Source of the DNA: Tethya wilhelma
Lineage: Eukaryota > Porifera > Demospongiae > Tethyida > Tethyidae
DNA: 64,000 bases
Reading direction: 5' to 3'
NCBI GenBank assembly: GCA_964030475.1
Contig: CAXIPT010000032.1
Coordinates: 135,397-199,396, forward strand
In this document: piece by piece, positions 10,930 through 22,390 of the stretch
Numbering within the stretch: position 1 is the first letter of the stretch
Layout: each line of letters begins with the position of its first letter
Program-made: the position numbers and the translations under genes
Notes under the pieces: model-generated
Databases searched by the model: none
What the model saw: the letters and a program-made list of their open reading frames with translations, nothing else
Told to the model about the DNA's origin: nothing

Positions 10930-11741
10930 GACATGACATTGTCTACACAATCAATCCAAACTCAGCATTTAAATGGTTTAGATGAATGCGATTCAATCTG
11001 CCTCTGACATCATCTCTTACTTGAATTTCTGAACAGTCCAAACCAGGATGACAACGTGCAACACACTCCATATGAGGGTGGTAGTATGTGTTCCTCAAAT
11101 CCTTTGACATTTGCCAATTCCCAGTCCTCGGATTTTGGATGCTCTTTGTGTTTCAAAACAAGATCTCCAGGGCTAGGTTTTCCCTACCACGGCAACCTTG
11201 ACATCTTGATATCCGTGCATTAGGAAACATCACATAGAAAGGCTGTTTCACAGAAGAGCCAGATGTACCAGTAAGTTGGACATTAGACGGACAATATGAC
11301 TGTGATTGGGGTTGTGAATAGGACGAGTGTTTTGCCGATTCTGGGGAGAAGTGCAGCAATGGTGGCGGGGCAGAAGCTGCTGACAAAATCCTTTTCACAG
11401 AGGACGTTGCTTTCTTAGATGAAGCCTTCCTAGGCTTCTTGCCACCTGATGGAAGTCCATGCTGGCCTAGTGCTGCATAGTTGATAGGATTTCTGGTCTT
11501 CACGTAGTGAGCAACAAAGCCATCAACACCATGCTGTTAGTAAGGAATGAGAACATAGACCATTTGTCGACTTAAACATTAAACACTCATTGTCACATTT
11601 GTAGCCAGAGCCTCTCTTTGTAACAAAGTGTGGTCTTTCACCTGAAGAGCTTTCACAAGAACCGAACTATAGTCATCTACTCCAGATGATTTCAAATACG
11701 AAGATTCATCTTCCAAGTACGATAAAACTTTGGCCTACATT
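10930..11741 (-). pseudogene. MULE transposase, C-terminal part with SWIM finger
   Basis: Read on the minus strand from 11741 downward: a helical stretch AKVLSYLEDESSYLKSSGVD, then SSGERPHFVTKRGSGYKC, then a SWIM-type finger (C-x3-C ... CSHSLL). After that come a basic KKPRKASSKK linker, FYVMFPNARISRCQGCRGRE and YYHPHMECVARCHPGLDC. This order is known from the C-terminal half of Mutator-like transposases of cnidarians and sponges. At least two phase changes (near 11600 and 11190) show decay. The gene continues upstream at 13738-13848 and 21144-22390 beyond two large insertions. Confidence 0.7.
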
Positions 11742-11803
11742 CCCAGTACGGTAGTACTGGGTACATAGGAATGGCACGGATGGCCCATTAGCACAATACA
11801 AAA

Positions 11804-12770
11804 AAAAAAAAATTAAAAATTAAAAAAAAAATTGAAAAATGGCTGACAACAGCATTAGAGTAGCAGTTTTAGAGGGGAGTTTTTCTAGCCTTTGTAGTGC
11901 TGGATTCCCCCTGCCACTATGTTTGCAGCTGCAGACTACTGGTCTAAAGCTCACTAATGCTATGTTGACTGCCAGATCTTCATCTGGCGGGTTCTCTGTC
12001 AGTTTTTTCTGGCCTAGTGTTTCTTCAAAGCAACAGACTGATCCAGTGAATGGTCAAGTGAGGAAACAGAAGAAAAGGAAGAAAAGAAAGAGATTGAATT
12101 TGTGCTGATAGTAGATATCCTGGTACTACTGCTAAGAAAACAATGTCAGTTTCTGTTAAATCTCCAGTTGATGCCCACCAGAGCCCTGCGGATTGTAGGC
12201 AGCCCAACTCCAGCGCTCAAGCATTGTCTGACCCACCACTGCTTGGGGTAGACCTGGGAAGTTGTTCAAGTATTAGATATGAGAAAAGAAGTGGTGAACA
12301 TGGAGTCCTATATTGTGAAGACAGTTCAGAACAGGAAGCTTGGACCCCAGTAGTTCATAAGAGATCAAGGAGAACTGTTCCCCTGCAAGTACATCTCAAG
12401 GCACCTCCCAATGTACGGATCAATCTTTCTGAAGGATCTGGCACTGACAGTGACAGTTCAGGCTCTGAGCTAGAAATTGAGCTAGAAATTCCTGATCATG
12501 CCGAGGTCAACTACATCAAGGTCAGAGACAAACCTGGTCTACAAATCTTCTCTAATGGTACTAGGAGTTGGACTTCTATTTCAGCTCGCACAAGATCCAA
12601 GTCTAGTGTTGCATAGCTAAGTTGTTTTGTTTGGTTTTGTTTTGTTTTTTTCCTGGCAGTCAGCTCACTCTGGCTGACCTTCAATGCACACTCTTAGCTT
12701 CAAACTTTCAGCTATAATTGTAAGACTATAGTTTGTTCATGTGCATTGTAAAGCAATATAATAATAATAA
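11804..12770 (+). mobile_element. Retroposon-like insert with (TAA)n tail
   Basis: It interrupts the FB1 block CAATACAAATATTC. It begins with an A-rich run, carries an ORF1-like reading frame, and ends with AATATAATAATAATAATAAC followed by the resumed FB1 sequence. ACAAA on both sides looks like a short target duplication. The simple-repeat 3' tail is typical of non-LTR elements. No reverse transcriptase is present, so it is at best a non-autonomous derivative. Confidence 0.6.
11839..12616 (+). pseudogene. ORF1-like protein of the retroposon, frameshifted
   Basis: Two frames, 11839-12108 (MADNSIRVAVLEGSFSSL, ending in a basic RKQKKRKKRKR tract) and 12143-12616 (ending SISARTRSKSSVA), abut with a phase change near 12105. 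The second contains an acidic serine tract (GSGTDSDSSGSELEIELEI). The basic patch would suit nucleic-acid binding, but I do not recognise the family and no RRM or zinc knuckle is visible. Confidence 0.4.
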
Positions 12771-13737
12771 TAACAAATATTCATGCAAATAACTGCAAAA
12801 ACTGAGCGCTTGCCACTAAAAGGCTTCTCAAGCTACTATTTAGCTCATTTTCTTTTCAACGAGCCGAAAAACATGGCCTAAAACCATCGCTTAGGTACCA
12901 AACTAAAAATATGCCAAACCTCCAATTTTCTCTATCTTCTTCTTCTTCTCTCATGGCTCAACTTTTCTCAAAGACTGTTCACTTTCAGAAGCTGATTCTT
13001 GAACGAATAAACTTGGTGTCTTTGTCTTCACGTGCTTTTGGTATCGTTTTTCTGTGTCTCTCATTAGGTGGCTAGATACACGGCGAAAAGCGCCTTCTCC
13101 GTATGGCAGCTAGCTACTTGAACATTTCAAAGTGACGACCCTTCTCCAGCGTGCTTTACCTGAAGATTTGTGGTTGTACTGAGCTCTCTGTAATCTTTCA
13201 GTCTTCAATATTTAGGAGGTGAATAGACTACTTTCATTTTACACTTATTATGTTGTTGTCATTATAAGAAGATGAGTAAAGCTAGTAAATATTGTTAGAT
13301 ACACTCCAGCCTCCAGTGCTGAGATGCTTTACTTTACTGAAAGCATACCAGTAGATTATACAAGCTATAATATTCATGCTGAAATATAGAGTACCAGTAA
13401 CTACTTTTATATATACACAAACTCGAGCTCAAATGTGATTCATAGAATTATGAAAAAATGAGAACAAGTAAAAAAAAACATTGGAAATGTATAATGAAAC
13501 GTAGGAATGGCTAAATCGTAAAAAGAAAGCAAACAGATGGAATGGCTGTTTGAGTGTGTAAAGAATGATTGCTATGGGCAACATGAGGGACTCAACATTG
13601 GAAGAGAGAACATGCAGCCCACACAGGAAGAATTCTGCACACACTCAAACAGCCATTCCATCTGTTTGCTTTCTTTTTACGATTTAGCCATTCCTATGTC
13701 TCATTATACATTTCCAATGTTTTTTTTACTTGTAGAC

Positions 13738-13848
13738 TGTTGAATTGATATGGAAAGTTTAGTACACTGCACAGGATTACTACTAGATGGACTCTCTGAG
13801 TCGGCATCTCTTTCATAAACTTCCCCACCTATGAAAGTGTCTCTCTCA
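13738..13848 (-). pseudogene. MULE transposase, short middle part
   Basis: Between the FB1 end (13737) and the hAT left end (13849) the minus strand reads ERDTFIGGEVYERDADSESP, then NPVQCTKLSISIQQST. The LSISI motif precedes the helical and SWIM parts in this MULE family as I recall it, which fits the C-terminal piece at 10930-11741. The last 8 bases (CTCTCTCA, 13841-13848) are the left target duplication of hAT-1. Confidence 0.6.
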
Positions 13849-13976
13849 CAGTGGTGTAGCCAAACACGGGCAAACACGGGCATGTGCCTGAGCAAGTTTG
13901 GAATTGGAGCAACTTAGGGGCGGGGATTATAGGTCAAAGGTCTAATGGAACCTCTTGGTGTAAAATTTGTGTATCA

Positions 13977-15216
13977 TGTCTGGACCGTCTTACACTAGTA
14001 AAAGGGACAGAGGTAGCCGTAGCCTAGAGCGAGGGCAGAAGACGTTATTTGGCTACTGTTCCAAAAAAATGAAACAGGCAGAAGATGATTCTGGTACAGA
14101 GTCTGGTGACTCCAGTGTATCATCCTCCGATGATGAACAGTGTGAAACACAGCAAGGACAACAAGGTCAGAAAGGTCAGAAATATGGAGGTAACCAAACT
14201 AATGCTCCTACTACAGTAGTAATGAACAACATTAGCACTACAAACATATCAAGGGGGTGTAATAGCAAGCAATCTGGTGATTGAGTAATGATGCAAGTCT
14301 TGGAATGCCTTCAGATATTGCTTTAGGAAAAGATCAATCTCCATTTCAGCCAAAGCTGAAGTCATTTCCCCCATGATCTTTTAATGGTCAACTTCGATCA
14401 TTTAATCCTCCATGGTACAAATTCCCGTGGATTGAATACTCAGTTGAGTGTGATGCTGCTTTTTGCTATCCATGCAGACACTTTTATGTAGGGATAGGCA
14501 GAACAGATATAGCATTGGTATTCGAGACTGGAAGCATACGCTTGTTTACTGGCCATGATAAACGTGCTAATCACAAGCTGGCCATGGATTGCTGGACTCA
14601 GTACACAGCCAATCATAACAAGCATACCTCAGTAGCCCATAGATTACAAACATCTCGTGAGGAGGTGATCAACACCATTACATAAAAACAATAGCTAAGA
14701 TATTGCATTTGTGTGCTAAGCAGGAGATATCTGTGAGAGGACATAGGGAGTCACCAGAATCACATAACAGAAGCAATGTTTTGAAAATATTAAAGTTAGT
14801 TGCAGAACATGATGCTAGCATTAAGCAAAAAAATACTTGATAACCCTCATAATGCTACATATTACATACAGAATCAGCTATCAGAAGTTATGGGTAACTT
14901 AGTTCGTGGAAACATTTGTAACAGGATGCTAAGTATTATTCTCTACTTCCTGATGAAACTAAAGATATTAGTAAGGTTGAACAATTAGCTATTGTTCTTC
15001 GGTATGTTGATGTAAATACAGCAACGATTTACGAGCGTTTTCTGACCTATGTTCCAGCTGAGAGTCTTATAACACAAATCTTGTCAGAAAAGAAACTCTG
15101 AGAAATCATCAGCCCATGTAGTGTCTCAGGGATATGATGGGGCCTCAGTGATGAGTGGCAACTGTAGTGAAGTTCAGACACAAATTCGTGAAGTTGCACC
15201 TCAAGCCATTTATACA
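13977..15216 (+). pseudogene. hAT-1 transposase, N-terminal part
   Basis: Starts MSGPSYTSKRDRGS, then an acidic serine region. From about 14380 comes a TTF/ZMYM-type zinc finger (WYKFPWIEYSVECDAAFCYP, then CRHF and a later ANHKLAMDCW). Next is a catalytic-domain remnant with SSAHVVSQGYDGASVMSGNC and VQTQIREVAPQAIY near 15110-15210. Frames change several times (after 14284, near 14560, near 14680 and near 15100), so it is dead. The reading breaks at IYT at the FB1 insertion and resumes at 18833 with HCNAHCLNL. Confidence 0.8.
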
Positions 15217-16191
15217 AGTGAAAAAAACATTGGAAATGTAGGAATGGCCAAATCATAAAAAAGAAAGCAAACAAGATGGAATGGCAGTTTGAGTGTGTGC
15301 AGAATTCTTTCTGTGTGGGCTGCATGTAGTATTCTCTTACCATGTTTGAGTCCCTCATGTTGCCCATAGGAATAATTCATTACACACTCAAACAGCCATT
15401 CCATCTTGTTTGCATTCTTTTTACGATTTGCCATTCCTATGTCTTTTTTTTACTTGTTTTATTCTCATTTTTTCATTCTATGAATCACATTCAAGTTTGT
15501 GTGGATATGTTAGTTACTATCAGCATGGATATTCGGTAAAGCATCTCACTGGCGGGAGTCTGGAGCTGTATCTAACTTGTTTTGCTAATCTTCTTATAAT
15601 GACAACTACATAACAAACCTGAAAATAGTCTAGTCATCTCCTAAAAACAGAAGACTGAAAGGTTACAGAGACTTCAGTACAACCAGAAATCTTCAGGTAA
15701 AGCAGCCATTCGGATCCCAAATAACGCACACTTGTCTATGAGGAAAAGGGTCGTCAACTTGATTTCCCAAGTAGCTGATGAATTATAAATGAGTATAGAA
15801 ATGAATGGCTGCCATACGGAGAAGGCGCTTTTTGTCTTGTATCTAGCGACTCAGCTAGAGAGACGAATAACGGATGCAAAAAGCACATGAACCAAGTAAA
15901 TTCATTCAAGAATCAGCTTCTGAAAGTGAGCAGTCTTTAAGAAAAGTCTTGCCAACATAGAAGAATAAGAATGAGAAGATGAAGAAAATTGGAGGTTTGG
16001 CATATTTTAGTTAAATACTTTTAGGCCATGTTTTTAGGCTCATTAGAAAAAGAATGAGCTAAAAAGTAGCTTTAGAAGCCTTATAGTGCCAAGTGCTCAT
16101 TTTTTGCAGAGTTTTTAGTGTGAATATTTGTATTGCGCTAATGGGCCATCCGTGCCATTCCTATGTACCCAGTACTACCGTACTGGGAATT
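15217..16191 (-). mobile_element. FB1 copy in hAT-1
   Basis: Terminal hairpin at 15217-15465 and palindrome end at about 16168-16191. All internal blocks are present, which makes this the cleanest full-length copy (about 975 bp). ATACA at 15212-15216 and at 18828-18832 brackets this copy plus the next one, consistent with a 5-bp target duplication around the whole block. Confidence 0.85.
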
Positions 16192-17009
16192 ACATTTCCA
16201 ATGTTCTTTTTCACTTGTTTGTTCCTATTTTTTCATAATTCTACATTACAGTTGAGTTTGTGTGTGTATGGTAGTTACTTGTACACTATCAGCATGGATA
16301 TTATTACTATCATATAAAAGTCACCATGAAGCAGCTGATCAGGAGGCTAGAGCTGTATCTTACATAATTTATTTGCTTTGCTCATCTTCCTTTAATGACA
16401 ACTATGTTATTATTCACCTCCTAAATACTTAAGACTGACCCTGGTTACAGAGACTTCAGCACAACCAGAAATCTTCAGGTAAAAGAGGCAGGGCAACGAA
16501 TATTTGAATTCCAAATAACGCATACTTGTTTAACTGAAAAAGGGTCATCAACATGATTTCCAAGGTAGCTAATGAATTATTAATGAGTATAGATATGAAT
16601 GGTTGCCATACGGAGAAGGCGCTTTTCTTCTTGTATCTAGCGATTCAGCTAGAGAGATGAATAACCAATACGAAAAGCACATAAAGACAAAGAAACCATG
16701 TTTATTCATTCAAGAATCAGCTTCTGAAAGCGAGCGGTCTTTGAGCAAAGTTGTTCCAAGATAGAAGAAGAAGAAGAAGAAGAAGAAGAAGAAGAAGATG
16801 GAGAAAATTGAAGGTTTGGCATGCTTGTGTTTGTTACTTTAACGATGATTTTAGGCTCAAAAGAAAGAGAAAAGGCTGAATAGTAGCTTAAGAAACCTTT
16901 TAGTGCCAAGCGCTCAGTTTTTGCAGAGTTATTCGAGTAAATATTTGTATTGCGCTCAGTGTTTCCCCCAGAAAAAAAATTAAGCAGGGTGGTACACTGT
17001 ATAATACAC

Positions 17010-17695
17010 TATTCCCAGTACGGTAGTACTGGGTACATAGGAATGGCACAGATGGCCCATTAGCACAATACAAATATTCACGCTAATAACTCCGCAAAAA
17101 AATGAGTGCTTGACACTAAAAGGCTTCTAAATCTACCTCTTAAGCTCATTCTCTTTCTAACAAGCCCAAAAACATGGCCTAAAACCATTACCAGAGTACC
17201 AAACTAAAATATGCCAAACCTCCAATTTTCTCCATCTTCTTCTTCTTCTTCTATCTTGATACGACTTTTCTCAAAAAGCACTCACTTTCAGAAGCTAATA
17301 ATAGACGTGGTTTCTTTGTCTTCAGGTCCTTTTGGCATCGTTTTTTCATGTCTCTTATTGAGTTGCTAGATACAAGGCGAAAAGTGCCTTCTTTGTACGG
17401 CAGCCATTAATTTCTACGCTCATGCATAATTCATTAGCTACATGAAAAATTCAAAATGACGACCCTTTTCCAGATAGACAAATGTGCGTTATTTGGAATT
17501 CATATTCGCTGCCTCCTGCTTTACCTGAGGATTTCTAGTTGTGCTGAACTCTCCGTAACATTTCAGTCTTCAATATTTATGAGGTGAATACTTTGTTGCA
17601 CTTATGTGAAGTTGTGACTATAAGAAGAGAAAAGCCAATAAATTTGTTAGAATCTAAGAAACAGCTCCAACCTCCTGAGATGCTTTCAGTACTTT
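17010..17695 (+). mobile_element. FB1 copy inside hAT-2, hairpin end missing
   Basis: Palindrome end ATTCCCAGTACGGTAGTACT at 17010 and FB1 internal blocks to GAGATGCTTTCAG near 17690. The long hairpin end is absent, so the copy is truncated or was cut by a deletion that also removed the C-terminal part of the hAT-2 transposase. Confidence 0.8.
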
Positions 17696-18616
17696 TATAA
17701 AAATTATAAATTTTTTTCTTCCAGCCCATTATTTTACTGGTACTAATGTTTGAAGAATGACATGTAGAAATTATACTTTGTTCTATAGACTCAGCCTTCT
17801 CATACTCTACCCGATCCAACTTCAGAAAGTAGGGCACAGATTTTCCATTGTAAACAATTTGCACGAACATAGCTAACTGGCTACATATTCCTACATCAGT
17901 TGTTTCGTTACACATTAATCCAATAAACTGACTGCTGTCTACTTTTGCTAAAGTATCTTCTTCTACACAACTTGCAAGAACATGAACAAATTCATCAATA
18001 ATTCTGTGAGAAGTGTAGTGTGCATTTCCACTTACATTCAGCTCGCATAGATAATCACAATTAAGAGACACTGCTAGTTGTAGTAGACTATCATATTTAG
18101 TATGGTGTGCTATTTCCTCTTTCACAAGCCAGTATAAATGCACCAACTACAGCCAGTCTTTGCATTGTGAAAACGCTGCAACTATTTGTCCTCCAGATGA
18201 TCTGCACTCTATTTTCTCTCTTTCTGTTTTCACAGAATCGACATGAATTAGCGATTTTTGATGATCAGAAATTTTGTCTCGTCTTAGTTGCTTACATGGT
18301 TCTCTTACCCAGGTGGTAGAACGAGTATTTGTCCTCTAGTGACATTTACAAAGACTACAGTAGAGTCCATTTTCAGCAGGACTATATTCCAGCCAGGGAA
18401 ATGACTTCTCCCACTCTACACAATAGCCTGATTTGCGATGTTTTGCGGTAGATATCGATTTTTCTGTAGTCGTAGAATCTGATGTAGCTCTACATGGTCT
18501 TTTCTGCGTGGGTTCACACGAACTTCTATCACTGTGTGGCTAGAACTAGAACTGGAACTGCCTCTATCAGAACTGTAGCTGTAGGACCATAAACTACTCT
18601 GCCTTGCCATAATCAA
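17696..18616 (-). pseudogene. hAT-2 transposase, broken
   Basis: Reads from 18616 downward: a serine-rich start, then a TTF-type zinc finger (EKSFPWLEYSPAENGLYCSL, C-x2-C, later DHQKSLIHVDS). The catalytic domain follows with FIGLMCNETTDVGICSQLAM and IVYNGKSVPYFLKL. In related hAT proteins the corresponding motif is DESTD, so the first catalytic aspartate appears replaced by asparagine (NETTD). Phase changes occur near 18430 and 18150, with stops in between. The C-terminal dimerisation region is missing. Confidence 0.75.
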
Positions 18617-18832
18617 TCACTCATCTACATACGTACCACGAGCGTTTTTGCCACCACGTGCTGGTCAAGGATTGATCTAGAACATTCTAAAGTTTAGCCA
18701 ATCGGGCAGGGCGGCGGGAAATTTGAAAAGGGCGGCACGCCCTGCTCAAGTATGCATGGGGGAAACACTGATTGTGCTAATGGGCCATCTGTGCCATTCC
18801 TATGTACCCAGTAATACCGTACTGGGAATACA

Positions 18833-19990
18833 CTGTAATGCGCATTGTCTTAATTTGTGTTTAGTTGATAGTACTAAAGCAATTTGTGAATCTAGTGAGT
18901 TTTTTGCTTCTCTAGAAACTCTGTATGTTTTTTTTGTCTTCATCTAAATGTCATTCATTGTTTATGGAACATCAGCGAGCGCTTATCCTGACAAACAACC
19001 ACGCCAGTTGCAAAGGTTATCAGATACAAGGTGGGCATGTCATTATGGTGCTGTCAATGCTGTGTGTTGCACTTTTGATGCAATCATTGGTACATTATCA
19101 ACCATTATAAATGGGAGTAATGGTGTCAAATCAGCTGAAGCAAGAGGTCTATTCTTCAAGTGAACTCATTTCGTTTTGTGTTGCGTTTGGTGATCTTTGA
19201 TAGGATCCTATCATGTACAAAGAGATTGTTAGATATGCTTCAGAGTACGCAGCTTGATTTGGCAAGGGCAGCTGATCTTGTATCTGCAACTATTGAAACA
19301 CTAGAAGAGTTCAGATCAGACAAGGAATGGCTAAAAGTGTTTAAATATTGTGAGAGTGTGTATAATGTCTACAATATTGCCCCAGCGGACACTAACTTCT
19401 GAACCAAAAGATTGCCAAAACATCTTGTAGATGGTTTTCTTCTGGAAAGTACAGGCAATAGAGATACTAACTACAAAATTTGCCTGTGCTAGATGAAGTT
19501 TTATCTGAATTACGAAGACGATTTTCTTCTAAAAATGTATCCATCATGAAAGCACTGCAGTCTTGCAATCCTGTATCTGATCATTTCCTTGATGTATGTC
19601 ATCTTACACCCCTTATCAATACATACTCTCTGTATAAGCAAACACTTGAGTCTGAGTTACCTTTAGTGAAGCGAACACTTGCTAAGAAACCAGTACAAGA
19701 TGTCAGTGATGCTCTTCTTGAGTTAGCACCATTCAGTAACGCATTCCCTATTACAGTACAACTTCAAGAGATTGCCATGACTATATCAGTAATTACAGCT
19801 AAATGCAAAAGATGCTTCTCAGCTCTAAAACGCATCAAGACCTGCGCAACTCTTTGTCTGAATCATCATGACTCACAGACTTGGCTGTTTTATCAATTGA
19901 GCGTGACTTTTCAGACTCTCTTGACTTAGACTTAGTTGTGGATGTGTTTTCTCACAAGAACAGAAGAATCATTTTTTATGTATATAGCTA
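18833..19990 (+). pseudogene. hAT-1 transposase, C-terminal part
   Basis: Resumes the frame broken at 15216 with LHCNAHCLNLCLVDSTK, then SDTRWACHYGAVNAVC (the conserved TRW motif), a helical insertion domain, and VLDEVLSELRRRFSSKN. It ends in the hAT dimerisation region (RCFSALKRIKTCAT, then a phase shift to LAVLSIERDFSDSLDLDLVV). Several phase changes (18945, 19160, 19400, 19480, 19870) make it non-functional. The last 370 bases are duplicated downstream. Confidence 0.8.
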
Positions 19991-21074
19991 GCTATATTAA
20001 ATTTTGCTTTGACACATTAGTTTTCTTGACATTTGTATGAATTTATAATTGCTTGTTAAATATAATTTAAAAAAGAATGCATGCATGGTAGGTAAAAATA
20101 ATTAGAATGTATAGGGCTAGTTGTAGCTCTGCATGAAAAAGTGCCTCAAAATGCACCAAAATTAATTCGCCTCAGGAGGTATAAACATTCAAAATTTTCT
20201 TGAAGACTACACAGTCGTAGGCTCAAGGATCCTGCTTAGTTGCTCAGTATGTAGCTCAGAAAGAGTGCAGATAAACTGCGCATGCGCATTAATATTAAAA
20301 ATTTTTGTGGGTGGAAAATTTCGTGACTTGGAGGTTAGTTACGAAAATAACGAAAATTTGCACCCCCTGAAAATTTCTCGCTATACGATATTGTAGCTTT
20401 GGATGACGTAGTACGATTGACACAGCAAATTTTTGCATGGATGGTTTTGACCACTAATTCAAATCTTCCAGGCTCTCCCCCTCCTTTCTTTCCGATACTC
20501 TCTGTATAAGCAAACACTTGAGTCTGAGTTACCTTTAGTGAAGCGAACACTTGCTAAGAAACCAGTACAAGATGTCAGTGATGCTCTTCTTGAGTTAGCA
20601 CCATTCAGTAACGCATTCCCTATTACAGTACAACTTCAAGAGATTGCCATGACTATATCAGTAATTACAGCTAAATGCAAAAGATGCTTCTCAGCTCTAA
20701 AACGCATCAAGACCTGCGCAACTCTTTGTCTGAATCATCATGACTCACAGACTTGGCTGTTTTATCAATTGAGCGTGACTTTTCAGACTCTCTTGACTTA
20801 GACTTAGTTGTGGATGTGTTTTCTCACAAGAACAGAAGAATCATTTTTTATGTATATAGCTATAGCTATATTAAATTTTGCTTTGACACATTAGTTTTCT
20901 TGACATTTGTATGAATTTATAATTGCTTGTTAAATATAATTTAAAAAAGAATGCATGCATGGTAGGTAAAAATAATTAGAATGTATAGGGCTAGTTGTAG
21001 CTCTGCATGAAAAAGTGCCTCAAAATGCACCAAAATTAATTCGCCTCAGGAGGTATAAACATTCAAAATTTTCT
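19625..21074. repeat. Direct duplication of the hAT-1 3' part (575 bp twice)
   Basis: 19625-20200 recurs almost identically at 20495-21074, separated by 294 bases of unrelated sequence. Start: ATACTCTCTGTATAAGCAAA. End: CATTCAAAATTTTCT. The visible difference is AGCTAGC versus AGCTATAGC. The second copy is followed by a run of 12 G. The near identity implies that the duplication is younger than the frame lesions it shares. Confidence 0.9.
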
Positions 21075-21143
21075 GGGGGGGGGGGGGAGCATGCCACAAA
21101 GCCCTATCACTTCTAAAAGCCTAGCTACGCCACCGCTCTCTCG

Positions 21144-22390
21144 CCAATCTCATGTGCAGATACAATGATACCACAAGCTTGCAGTGATAATTTGGCCTTT
21201 CCAAAACAATCCAAAATGCACTCGTTGCTTTTGGTTTTTCTTAAACCAGTCCTTGGCTTGAATTCCATAAGATTTGTAATGTGAAGTCAGTTTGTACTCT
21301 CCAATACCCACAATAGCTTTGTCAATTTCTTGTTTTTGGTCTTCATACATGCTCTTCATAGATCTGACAAACTCTGGTAACTGATGTGGTTTATAACTGT
21401 TTTGGTGTTTCAAAACTCGGTTTTTCGATTCAACATTATTTGTGTAATAGGGATCAGGGGGCGAGCCTAGACTGGCTGACTCTCGCTTTCTCTTTAGCAT
21501 ACACTTTCTTAGGAATGAGCTCGAAACCAGGTGTGAAACTGTGGATCAGAGCTATTTGAAAATTCACATTCTCTCTCATTCCATACAGATGCAAGAGCTT
21601 CAAATTCATCATCCAGATTATCAGCATCAGCATCAACTAATCCTTCTTCAAACAGAATTGAGTTGCCAAAAATATCATGGATAAACTCTCTTGCATTATC
21701 TTTGGAGATGCCCAATTCAGATAGTTTCGATTCAATATTTCCTTTAAAGTGTAAGAAACAACGAAGATGAGTGGCATGTTTAAATTGGGTGCTTAGGGCT
21801 TGTTCCAGTGCCTTTTCTCCATCTGTCTCAAAACACTGATGTCTTGAAGCTTTGGTTTTAGCCCTACTAGCTATGAAAAGAAAAAATTGTAGGTGGCAAA
21901 GGTTTTTTGCTGATGTATGAACATTGGTCCGAACATAACTGGCCTATGGCTAGTCCCTCGTCTAAGATGCCTGTATTCCAGCATTGGGTGCTGATATATG
22001 GTAACAGTAACATGAAAGCTGCCCAAATTGAAGGTGGGGTCTACACTCAGCACTACATGCTTAATGGGATCAGTGCAAAATTGCTCCAGATCTTCAAGAG
22101 TCCAGTCAAATGTAAGAACAGTCATTGGCTCGGGAGTGTTGCAGACAATCCGAACGAATCTTGATTGTGGATCACACTTACTTCCTTCACTCTCCTTACA
22201 CATAATCATGACTGGAAACAAGGGATCAGAACTTTGAGATATGCCACTTGTCTTACTTGAAACAAACAATGCCCTTCGGCAATCTGACGGTTTCTAGAAA
22301 GCTGAGCAACACTTGATACTTTAGACAGTCCTCCTACACTTCTGCTCACTTTATTAACTGCTTGTTTGGGAGGCACATGAGTTCAGGTTA
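21144..22390 (-). pseudogene. MULE transposase, N-terminal and catalytic part
   Basis: From 22390 downward: VNKVSRSVGGLSKVSSVAQL, then FVSSKTSGISQSSDPLFPVM. The catalytic stretch HVVLSVDPTFNLGSFHVTVT carries the first aspartate of the MULE DDE domain, followed by FGPMFIHQQKTFATYNFF. Later pieces give EFIHDIFGNSILFEEGLVDA, and CMLKRKRESASLGSPP with YYTNNVESKNRVLKHQ, where family members often have a comparable NNVESxN motif. Phase changes near 21870, 21720 and 21510. The gene then continues beyond hAT-1 at 13848. Family placement is from motif memory. Confidence 0.75.

Larger units (their letters stand above)
11742..13737 (+). mobile_element. FB1 copy carrying a retroposon, inside the MULE
   Basis: Palindrome end TTCCCAGTACGGTAGTACTG at 11742 and terminal hairpin at about 13466-13737. 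Internal blocks match other copies except for an interruption at 11804-12770. It lies between two parts of the MULE gene. The flanks read CCTACA on the left and TGTAGA on the right, so a simple target duplication is not obvious. Confidence 0.85.
16957..18770 (-). mobile_element. hAT-2 element
   Basis: 14-bp identical terminal inverted repeats CAGTGTTTCCCCCA (16957-16970 and complement at 18757-18770). Similarity extends inward (GCAGGGTGG against GCAGGGCGTG). The flanking 8-bp duplication is ATTGCGCT (16949-16956) / ATTGTGCT (18771-18778), one mismatch. It contains a degraded transposase on the minus strand and a further FB1 piece near its left end. Confidence 0.9.
16192..18827 (-). mobile_element. 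FB1 copy split by hAT-2
   Basis: Directly follows the previous copy head-to-tail. It begins with half of the terminal hairpin (TTACATTTCCAATGTTCTTT) and runs to 16956. It resumes at 18771 and ends with the palindrome CCCAGTAATACCGTACTGGG at about 18808-18827. A (GAA)n tract lies at 16767-16799. Confidence 0.8.
13849..21135 (+). mobile_element. hAT-1 element with nested insertions
   Basis: The left end CAGTGGTGTAGCCA and the right end (complement starts CGGTGGCGTAGCTA) form imperfect terminal repeats. They are flanked by the 8-bp duplication CTCTCTCA (13841-13848) / CTCTCTCG (21136-21143), as expected for hAT. It carries a ZMYM/TTF-type hAT transposase pseudogene in two parts (13977-15216 and 18833 on), separated by a 3.6-kb block of FB1 copies and a second hAT. 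A 575-bp direct duplication lies near the right end. It is inserted in the MULE gene. Confidence 0.85.

Noticed and set aside
16706..16909. Serine-rich minus-strand frame
   Set aside because: The polyserine is the (GAA)n tract of the FB1 repeat.
21063..21076. G-run at the end of the hAT-1 duplication as a telomere-like repeat
   Set aside because: Homopolymer without a repeat unit; probably slippage or a sequencing effect.
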